Of a stretch of 10,679 nucleotides of DNA, positions 1 to 5,132 are shown in pieces. The notes beneath the pieces are model-generated. The model was not told the DNA's origin. It saw nothing but the letters and a program-made list of their open reading frames with translations, and made no database searches. Source of the stretch: Streptomyces sp. MMG1121 (GTDB lineage: Bacteria > Actinomycetota > Actinomycetes > Streptomycetales > Streptomycetaceae); the NCBI RefSeq assembly GCF_001280015.1, contig NZ_LGDV01000261.1:1-10679 (forward strand), in the 5' to 3' direction. A program made the translations under genes and the position numbers. The stretch's first letter is position 1. The number at the start of each line of letters is the position of its first letter.

Positions 1-126
1 CACCTACTCATCCTCGACGCCTCCGGCCTCAACCACGTCGCCACCATCCACCTGCCCCACCGCGTCAGCGCCGGACTCCACGGCACCTGGATCCCCGACA
101 GCGCCCCCGGGCGGAACCAAGGCTGA
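1..126 (+). CDS. Carotenoid oxygenase (RPE65 family), C-terminal fragment
   Basis: Frame 1 is open from the left edge to TGA at 124-126, giving the last 41 residues of a protein whose start lies outside the window. It reads LLILDASGL near the N-side, then HLPHRVSAGLHGTWIP. This matches the conserved C-terminal strand and loop of carotenoid cleavage dioxygenases (LLDA...A.v.LP.rVP.GFHG.W). Members are non-haem iron enzymes that cleave carotenoid or stilbene double bonds. The His of the GLHGTW motif (codon 79-81) corresponds to the last of the four iron-binding histidines, so the C-terminal end looks functional. A strong hairpin begins 12 bases after the stop. Substrate cannot be judged from this fragment. 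Confidence 0.85.
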   Translation, partial: HLLILDASGLNHVATIHLPHRVSAGLHGTWIPDSAPGRNQG

Positions 127-138
127 ACACCACCACCT

Positions 139-177
139 GCGCCGCGGGGGACGGACACCGCTCGTCCCCGGCGGCGC
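139..177 (+). terminator. Hairpin after the carotenoid oxygenase gene
   Basis: Arms 139-153 (GCGCCGCGGGGGACG) and 163-177 (CGTCCCCGGCGGCGC) pair over 15 positions with one internal mismatch (146 with 170), leaving a 9-base loop. It starts 12 bases after the upstream stop and ends 35 bases before the next start. There is no T tract, which is common in high-GC actinobacterial terminators. It probably separates the two transcripts. An attenuator role for the downstream hydrolase is possible but unsupported. Confidence 0.6.
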
Positions 178-212
178 GGGCCGCTGAAGACCCCTCACCG
201 CAAGGAGCGATC

Positions 213-1439
213 ATGAAGCCCCTGCTGTTCCCGAAGGACGCCCAGTTCTGGTACGAAACCCTGCGGTCATTCGGCCACATCACCTACGGTGGCGCCGACT
301 TCGGCGAGGTCGTCGCGACGAGCATGCGCATCGTGGAGGGCGACTACGACAGCTGGCACGACGAGTGGCTGGCCACTGCCGAGCGGGTGTCCGCCGAGGC
401 CCGGCGGGCCCTGGCACAGGGCCACCCGGTCAGCGCCCGTGACGGTTTCCTGCGGGCGTCGAACTACTACCGGTCGGCGGAGTTCTTCCTGCACGGCAAC
501 CCGCACGACCCCCGCCACCACCACGCCTACGAGCGCAGCGTCGAGTGCTTCCGCGCCGCCGCGGAGCTGTTCACCACGCCACGGATCGAGCCGGTGAACA
601 TCCCCTACGAGGGCGGCACCCTGCCCGGATACCTCTACCGGGCCGATGCCTCCACGACGGCGCGGCCGACCGTGGTGATGCACAACGGCTTCGACGGCAC
701 GGCGGAGGAGATGCACTACTTCGGAGCGATGGCGGGTGCGGAGCGCGGCTACACCGTCCTCGTCTTCGAAGGCCCGGGGCAGTCGGGGCCGCTGCACCGC
801 GACGGACTGGTCTTCCGTCCGGACTGGGAGAACGTCGTCGGCCCCGTCCTCGACTTCGCGCTCACCCTGCCGGAGGTCGACGGGGACCGCATCGCGCTCC
901 TCGGCAACAGCATGGGCGGACTGCTCGCGCCGAGGGCGGCGGCCTTCGAACGCCGGCTGGCCGCCGTGATCGCCCTCGACGGTGTCTACGACCTCGGCCA
1001 GGCGGTCACCGGCGTCGTACCCGGCGACCGGGACGAGACCGAACGGCGCTTCCGCTCGGACTCCGACCCCGAACTCGACGCCCGGCTGGACCACTTGATG
1101 GCCATGAACCCGGTCATGCGGTGGGCGTTGAGCCACGGCATGTACGTGATGGGAGCCGACACCCCCCGCGCCTTCGGCGCCGCTTATCTCGACTACCACC
1201 TCCGCGACGGCATCGCCGAACGCATCGAATGCCCCACGTTGGTCTGCGAGGCCGTCGAGGACCTGTTCTTCGCAGGACAGGCCCGACAGCTCTACGACCA
1301 CCTCACCTGCCCCCGGACCCTGATCGAGTTCTCCGCGGCGGAGGGCGCCGACGCCCACTGCCAGGCGGGCGCCCAGCGACTGGCCATGGCCCGCATCTAC
1401 GACTGGCTGGACGACACGGTCGTGCTGCAGTCGTCGTAG
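213..1439 (+). CDS. Alpha/beta hydrolase, 2,6-dihydroxypseudooxynicotine hydrolase-like
   Basis: Complete 408-residue protein. The start ATG has AAGGAG at 202-207, five bases upstream, so the start is secure. Residues 1-130 form a helical N-terminal domain, and the alpha/beta hydrolase core follows from about 130. Visible core elements are VVMHNGFDG (oxyanion/HG-type loop, ~154-162), VFEGPGQSGP (~184-193), the nucleophile elbow GNSMGG with Ser233, Asp350 in AVEDLFF and His382 in DAHCQAG. These form a complete Ser-Asp-His triad in the expected order. The extra N-terminal domain and overall length fit the DHPON-hydrolase/FrsA-like group, which includes C-C bond hydrolases and esterases. The natural substrate is unknown. 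It follows a carotenoid oxygenase gene on the same strand, but the hairpin at 139-177 suggests separate transcription. No signal peptide is seen, so it should be cytoplasmic. Confidence 0.88.
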   Translation: MKPLLFPKDAQFWYETLRSFGHITYGGADFGEVVATSMRIVEGDYDSWHDEWLATAERVSAEARRALAQGHPVSARDGFLRASNYYRSAEFFLHGNPHDPRHHHAYERSVECFRAAAELFTTPRIEPVNIPYEGGTLPGYLYRADASTTARPTVVMHNGFDGTAEEMHYFGAMAGAERGYTVLVFEGPGQSGPLHRDGLVFRPDWENVVGPVLDFALTLPEVDGDRIALLGNSMGGLLAPRAAAFERRLAAVIALDGVYDLGQAVTGVVPGDRDETERRFRSDSDPELDARLDHLMAMNPVMRWALSHGMYVMGADTPRAFGAAYLDYHLRDGIAERIECPTLVCEAVEDLFFAGQARQLYDHLTCPRTLIEFSAAEGADAHCQAGAQRLAMARIYDWLDDTVVLQSS

Positions 1440-2004
1440 GGGCGGTGTGAGGTGATCGCACGGTCACCCGGCCGACTTCGCACATCCGGGAGTTCAAGCA
1501 GGTTCTGGCCAACTTCTGTGATCTCTCACGCACTGTAACGTCTCGGGACTCGACAGCCTTCGTGACTCGTTGACAGACCTGCTCAGGCTGCGGAGCGACT
1601 CCAGCAGAGCTCGTGACGGGCCCGTCAGGATGCCAGCAGGACTCATATCCGCAACACGCTGAAGCCAGCCCGACAGATGCCTTGAGCGGCACGACGGTGC
1701 TGACCGAGATGTGGCCGGTCGACGTGCGAACCGGCAGGCTGCGGTGGACGCCGGAGACGGCCCGGCAGAGGGCGGGCCACCACGGCCCGGGACCCGAGAC
1801 AGTGCAGGAGAAGGACGAAGGCCGGAGCGGCAGACTCGCCGGTGAACCCTCCTCGTACACCTCACAGGCTTCACGGGCATCGGCCGCGGCCCGGCACGAA
1901 CACCGGCCTCCAGGCCGGGAGCGGCTGTGCCCGATCGGGCGGTAACGGCGTCACGCACGAGCCTAGGGCGCAACCGCTGCTGATCGTCCGGGGCGTTTGG
2001 TCGG
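1440..2004. other. Intergenic region without a recognisable gene
   Basis: This 565-base stretch separates two convergent genes. Open frames exist on both strands, but none shows a convincing ribosome-binding site or a family I recognise, and base composition by codon position is irregular. A weak 5-bp hairpin (GGTGA 1451-1455 with TCACC 1464-1468) lies just after the hydrolase stop. A stronger inverted repeat sits at 1903-1918 and a 12-bp palindrome GCCCGATCGGGC at 1929-1940. These could serve as terminators for the convergent transcripts. An unrecognised decayed gene is possible. Confidence 0.5.
1903..1918 (-). terminator. Inverted repeat downstream of the VOC gene
   Basis: CCGGCCTCCAGGCCGG is a perfect palindrome that would fold as a 6-bp GC stem with a 4-base loop. 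It lies about 85 bases beyond the stop of the minus-strand VOC gene, close to the palindrome GCCCGATCGGGC at 1929-1940. Neither has a T tract. The position fits termination between convergent genes, but this is only positional evidence. Confidence 0.3.
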
Positions 2005-2373
2005 TCAAGCGCGGTCGTGGAGCGTGACCTGGTAGCCGTCGGGGTCGGCGAAGGTGAAGGTCCGACCGAAGGGGCCGTCGATCGGCGCGGAGACGATGGT
2101 GTGACCGTCGGCGACGAGCGCGTCGTGGATGGCCTGGACGTCGGTGGCGTGGAGCCAGATCGCGGCACCGATGCCGGGCTGAGCGACGGATGCGAGGTCG
2201 GTGCCGGGAATGACGTCGCGGAGTGCGAAGGCGATCGGCTTCGTCTCGAAGACGACGGCGTGCGGGGGCCCGCCCGGCGAGCGGATGAGGCCCAGGTACT
2301 GCTCGTAGAACGCCTGCGAAGCGTCGAGGTCGCGCACTTGGAGCGAGATGAAGTCGGGGCCGGTGGCGGGAAT
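2005..2373 (-). CDS. VOC family protein (glyoxalase/bleomycin-resistance fold)
   Basis: The frame encodes a compact VOC protein. Its first strand and helix read PDFISLQVRDLDASQAFYEQ, the middle has AAIWLHATDVQAIHDAL, and the C-terminus has FTFADPDGYQVTLHD. This is the usual paired beta-alpha-beta-beta-beta arrangement in ~120 residues. Members bind a metal or small molecule and act as isomerases, dioxygenases or drug-binding resistance proteins; the ligand here is unknown. The first ATG/GTG/TTG available downstream, GTG at 2337, falls after the first beta strand and would break the fold. A good AAGGAG (2386-2381 on minus) lies seven bases upstream of an in-frame ATT at 2373, so I place the start there, giving 122 residues. 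In-frame ATC (2376) and GTC (2379) are the alternatives. A lost start codon, making this a silent gene, is also possible. It is divergent from the MarR gene and shares its operator region. Confidence 0.75.
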   Translation of the reverse strand: MPATGPDFISLQVRDLDASQAFYEQYLGLIRSPGGPPHAVVFETKPIAFALRDVIPGTDLASVAQPGIGAAIWLHATDVQAIHDALVADGHTIVSAPIDGPFGRTFTFADPDGYQVTLHDRA

Positions 2374-2380
2374 GATGACG

Positions 2381-2386
2381 CTCCTT
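2381..2386 (-). promoter_or_regulatory. Ribosome-binding site deciding the VOC start
   Basis: On the minus strand this reads AAGGAG, a full anti-16S match. The following in-frame triplets are GTC (1-base spacing), ATC (4) and ATT (7). Only ATT has ideal spacing, and there is no ATG or GTG in the right frame within reach. This supports translation starting here rather than at the internal GTG 2337, which lacks a comparable site. Confidence 0.6.
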
Positions 2387-2393
2387 CTTTTCG

Positions 2394-2409
2394 TGTCAGT
2401 TTTCTGACA
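2394..2409. promoter_or_regulatory. Operator 1, MarR-type palindrome
   Basis: TGTCAGTTTTCTGACA is an inverted repeat with 6-bp arms and a 4-base spacer. It lies between the divergent VOC and MarR genes, eight bases from the VOC ribosome-binding site. It shares arms and spacing with the palindrome at 2421-2438. MarR dimers classically bind 16-20 bp palindromes of this kind in their own divergent promoter, so it is most likely bound by the adjacent MarR protein. Confidence 0.75.
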
Positions 2410-2420
2410 TGCATCAAACT

Positions 2421-2438
2421 ATGTCAGAATACTGACAT
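2421..2438. promoter_or_regulatory. Operator 2, MarR-type palindrome over the MarR start codon
   Basis: ATGTCAGAATACTGACAT is a perfect inverted repeat with 7-bp arms and a 4-base spacer. Its centre is 28 bp from that of operator 1. Its last two bases are the first two of the MarR ATG, so bound repressor would cover the start codon. The MarR gene has no Shine-Dalgarno sequence here. CAGAAT (2425-2430) could act as a -10 box with CTGACA (2404-2409) as -35, which would place the transcript start at or near the ATG and suggests a leaderless mRNA. Confidence 0.75.
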
Positions 2439-2895
2439 GAGTCAAGAAGGTGTCGGCGTCGACCTGGAGACGTCACTGGGCTACCTGCTCAAAGAAGCGT
2501 CGAGCGCGCTCCGCGCGGCCATGGAGGAAGTGCTGCGGCCGCTCGGAATGAGCGTGACGCACTACTCCTGCCTGGAGCTGCTGGCGCAACGACCGGGCTT
2601 GTCGAACTCCGAGCTCGCGCGGGGCGCGTTCGTGACACGGCAGACGATGAACGTGCTGCTCCAGGCCCTGGAACGAGACGGCTACGTGACCAGGCCCGCG
2701 GAGGCACCCGTCGGGAAGGTGCTTCCCACGCGGCTCACGCCTAGCGGCCGACGAAGCCTCGAGAAGGCGAGCGCAGCCGTCCGGTCCGTCGAGGCCAGAA
2801 TGCTGGGGGGCCTGACCGGGACCGAGCAGTCAGACGCGTTCCGGATCCTGCAGAACATGATCCATTCCCTGCGCGGTGACAACGAGGGTGGATAG
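2437..2895 (+). CDS. MarR family transcriptional regulator
   Basis: 152-residue protein, the usual MarR length. Helices at the N-terminus (ETSLGYLLKEASSALRAAM) lead to the winged helix at ~40-105. This has THYSCLELLAQRPGLSNSELA, the recognition-helix region TRQTMNVLLQALERDGYVTR, and a wing ending PTRLTPSGRRSL. C-terminal helices (~105-147) would complete the dimer interface. The open frame extends far upstream, but that part is antisense to the VOC gene, so ATG 2437 is chosen. It sits at the edge of operator 2 and lacks a ribosome-binding site, consistent with a leaderless transcript. The protein most likely represses itself and the divergent VOC gene, released by an unidentified small ligand. 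A single Cys45 is present, so a two-cysteine redox switch is unlikely. Confidence 0.9.
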   Translation: MSQEGVGVDLETSLGYLLKEASSALRAAMEEVLRPLGMSVTHYSCLELLAQRPGLSNSELARGAFVTRQTMNVLLQALERDGYVTRPAEAPVGKVLPTRLTPSGRRSLEKASAAVRSVEARMLGGLTGTEQSDAFRILQNMIHSLRGDNEGG

Positions 2896-2919
2896 CTCGT
2901 TCCGCGGCGCACGTCTCGT

Positions 2920-2939
2920 CGTACTCGGACAGGAGTACG
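2920..2939 (+). terminator. Hairpin after the MarR gene
   Basis: CGTACTC (2920-2926) and GAGTACG (2933-2939) form a perfect 7-bp stem with a 6-base loop, 24 bases after the MarR stop. There is no T tract. Position and symmetry suggest a terminator for the MarR transcript. Confidence 0.5.
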
Positions 2940-3019
2940 GCCGAGCCTGAAATCCGTGTCGGCCACCTCGAAAACCGGCAGACCCCGACTACACCCTCTA
3001 CTGCGATGAGCCGGAAAAG

Positions 3020-4095
3020 GCACCGGTCTACCGGCTCACCGCTGCCGGTGTCCCGCAACAGCCGGATCAACACCCGTGCGGACAGTCTGGGATGCCGGGG
3101 CCGCGACGCTGCGCACGCGCTCGTGCGGGTCGCCGAACAGCCGCACAGCCGATTCGGGCGTCAGCCGTGGGTCGGATACAGCCCGGTGCCGTACTCCTCA
3201 TCGCTGTCACAGCTGCACCTCTCCACCAGCTCGGCCGTCGACTCCGGGTCGTCCAAGGCCAGTTGGCGCATCCTCGGGTTCGGATCGTCGACGTAACGGA
3301 GCAGGTTGCGACGGGGAAAGTCGGGGTGGCCGTGGGAGCAGTCGGGGGCACTGAGGCTGCTGGTCCACCACTGCCACACCTTCAACAGCATGTCGGCGGG
3401 CGCGTCGTCGCAGGGTTCCGCGAGGAAGAGCTGGACGACCCGGTCGTCGTCGTGTGCGAGGAGTTCAACGACGTCGGGCGGGAGGCGCCGCCCTCGGGCG
3501 GCGCTCCTGCGTACGAGGGGATGGGGGGAGGCAGCCAAGCGGCGCATGACGCTGGGATCCTCGTGCAGTGCCATGCCCCAGTCGAGCGGATAGTAGTGAC
3601 CGCGCGGGTCGAAGTCGACGTGGATGCCGGCCCGTTGTTCCCTCGGTGAGGCCGGAGCGTGTGGCCACCGAGGAACGGACGTTCTCGTCGGGGTCCCGGG
3701 CGAGGACGTTGGCCAGGTCCGGGTCCAGGCGTGGGTTGCCCGCGAGGGAACGGCGCTCGGCCGGCTCGCCGTGGTGGACCAGGTGTTCGGCGAGGCCGTG
3801 TTCCAGACGGCAGGTGTCTACCGCGCGGTCTTTGAGTCCCGCGGTGTCAAGGACCGCGCGGGGCATCGGCTCGTCTTGGTGGTATTGGAGCAGCGTCTCA
3901 ATGCGGACCTTGCCGGACGGGTCGTTGAGAAGCTCGCGCCGAGCCGGGGTTTCCGAATGACGCCAAGCCGTTCGGCAGGCCGAGGCCCCTACCGACGGAT
4001 CGACGTAGGCAGCCAGGGCGATCAGTGTCCGTATGGGCAGTCCGGGAAGGCGTGCCGTCTCTTCACGGACCCGGGCGGAAGGATCGGCGGCGACA
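3020..4095 (-). pseudogene. Leucine-rich-variant (LRV/HEAT-like) repeat protein, truncated and frameshifted
   Basis: Minus-strand reading gives successive LRV-type helical repeats: AADPSARVREETARLPGLP, NPRLDPDLANVLARDPDENVRSSVA, DPSVMRRLAASPHPLVRRSAA, YVDDPNPRMRQLALDDPES and DPRLTPESAVRLFGDPHERV. They lie in three different frames. Removing one base from CCC at 3640-3642 joins LTEEQ to RAGIHVDFDPRGHYYP. Adding one base at 3193/3194 joins DSDEE to VRHRAVSDPRLTP. Removing one base from GGGG at 3097-3100 joins VRSVAA to RHPRLSARVLIRLLRDTG. The 5' end is lost where IS5 transposase sequence starts (~4086-4095), and the 3' end beyond ~3020 cannot be followed. LRV repeats form protein-binding solenoids; the partner is unknown. 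Both outer limits are approximate. Confidence 0.75.
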
Positions 4096-4395
4096 AGGCG
4101 TACCCTTCTCGCCGCAACCGTCGCTACCTGCGCAGACGGCAGATCAAGCACTCCATCCCCGAGCCGAAGAACCAGCGGGCCAACCGCCAACGCCGTGGCA
4201 GCGGGGGCGGACGGCCCGCCGGTTTCGACAAGACGATCTACAAGCGCAGGAACGAAGTCGAGCGGACGATCAACGCCCTCGAGAACTCTCGCGCCGTGGG
4301 CACGAGGTTCGACAAGCGCGCCTACGTCCTCCGCGGCACCGTCACCGTTGCTTCGATCCGACTCCGGGTTCGTTCGCGATCCGCTGGATAGGCCC
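4086..4395 (+). mobile_element. IS5-family insertion sequence remnant, 3' end of transposase
   Basis: Plus-strand codons 4086-4391 encode about the last 100 residues of an IS5-family DDE transposase. They start at GGDKAYPSRRNRRYLRRR, pass HSIPEPKNQRANRQRRGS, GRPAGFDKTIYKRRNEVERT (with the C-terminal catalytic Glu of the DDE triad in NEVER) and NALENSRAVGTRFDKRAYV, and end at TAG 4389-4391. The N-terminal two thirds, including the other two catalytic Asp regions, are missing. Upstream sequence in this frame is only antisense to the LRV pseudogene. The bases around the stop, GATCCGCTGGATAGGCCC (4378-4395), may be part of the terminal inverted repeat. The element cannot move by itself. Confidence 0.8.
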
Positions 4396-4411
4396 AGACA
4401 ATCGGAGTCGG

Positions 4412-4506
4412 TCCCATCTGCCGCTGGGCAGGATCGGCCGCCCAGAGGAGGCTGGTGAACTGGTGCTATTCCTTGCAGCGGATACGCAGTCCTACATTAA
4501 TGGCGG
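4412..4506 (+). pseudogene. Short-chain dehydrogenase/reductase, C-terminal fragment
   Basis: The frame beginning at 4412 reads SHLPLGRIGRPEEAGELVLFLAADTQSYINGG. This is the signature C-terminal segment of SDR enzymes such as FabG-like reductases (PLGR.g.PEE.a..v.FLasd...yitG). No Rossmann fold or YxxxK active site precedes it; transposase sequence ends 20 bases before. The motif stops at about 4506, short of the usual final strand and VDGG end. It is therefore a ~95-base scrap, open only by chance to TGA at 4532-4534. Its end overlaps the stop codon of the minus-strand secreted protein gene at 4497-4499. Confidence 0.75.
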
Positions 4507-4853
4507 TCGGTCAGAAACACCGAGCGCAGCTTGAGTCGGTCCGTGGCGGGGTGCCCGTGCGGGCGCAGCGTCCAGGACTTGCCGGTGCAGTTGGGCTCGG
4601 TGAAGACCATCGCCCATGTGTCGGTGTTGTTGTGCGGGGCGAAGGCAGGTTCGGTGGCGCCCGGGTCCGCGGCCTCGGGGAGCGTGATGCAGCCGGGGCT
4701 GACCGGGTCGTGGAGAGTGGACTGCTGGGGCGTGCCGTCGAGCCCGACGAACTTGTAGGAGAAGTCGCCGGTGGCGGCACTGGCGGACCCCGGTTGCATG
4801 ATGAGGAGAGCGAGCGCGCCGAATGCGGCGGCAGCGGCGTGGCGAATGCGCAT
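4497..4853 (-). CDS. Small secreted protein, possible beta/gamma-crystallin-like fold
   Basis: 118-residue protein with a clear Sec signal peptide: MRIRHAAAAAFGALALLIMQ followed by PGSASA, with cleavage likely after residue 26 (ASA/ATG). The mature ~92 residues contain two cysteines (Cys55 and Cys89) that could form a disulfide. They end in CTGKSWTLRPHGHPATDRLKLRSV, which resembles the Y/W-rich strand turns of crystallin-type or small inhibitor proteins. I recall similar uncharacterised Streptomyces secreted proteins, but the function is unknown. AAGG lies five bases upstream of the ATG. The last codons read FLTDRH then TAA, and that TAA lies inside the SDR fragment, so the native C-terminus may have been slightly altered by the junction. 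Confidence 0.75.
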   Translation of the reverse strand: MRIRHAAAAAFGALALLIMQPGSASAATGDFSYKFVGLDGTPQQSTLHDPVSPGCITLPEAADPGATEPAFAPHNNTDTWAMVFTEPNCTGKSWTLRPHGHPATDRLKLRSVFLTDRH

Positions 4854-5132
4854 GAAACCCTTGCCTTTTCCGAGAAGTTGGCGGCTTCCTGGGAGGCCGG
4901 ACCCTGCGAGTCGATGGATCTGTCTGCGCCCTCCCCTGGCAGCGGCCCCCTGAAGCGCGATGTCACCCGCGCGTGGGCCGATGTATCGATCCTTCGCACG
5001 CCGTGCGGGTCAGCTGGGGCCTGTCCGCCCCTGATCCGCCGGACACTGCCTAGCTCTGCTTCAGTTGCCCAATGACCAGCTACTCGGCGAGCGTGCCATC
5101 CGCTGGGGTGCAGGATGGGGGCGGTGGTGGTG

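Noticed and set aside
267..1358. Long minus-strand open frame (363 codons) opposite the hydrolase
   Set aside because: It is antisense to a gene with a complete catalytic triad and ribosome-binding site. Its translation is Val/Gly/Arg-rich with no family motif, typical of high-GC shadow frames.
1485..1510. GTTCAAG T-loop-like string
   Set aside because: The flanking bases do not form a T stem, and no cloverleaf can be drawn.
1494..2417. Minus-strand open frame of 307 codons covering the VOC gene and the gap
   Set aside because: It is a Ser/Arg/Pro-rich shadow frame. The VOC motifs lie in another frame of the same strand, and no domain is seen in the remainder.
2017..2436. N-terminal extension of the MarR frame
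   Set aside because: The frame is open upstream but antisense to the VOC gene and would give an acidic, motif-free extension; MarR proteins begin near ATG 2437.
3624..4085. Upstream part of the plus-strand frame that contains the transposase tail
   Set aside because: It is antisense to LRV repeats and shows no transposase similarity before GGDKAY, so it is not a longer transposase.
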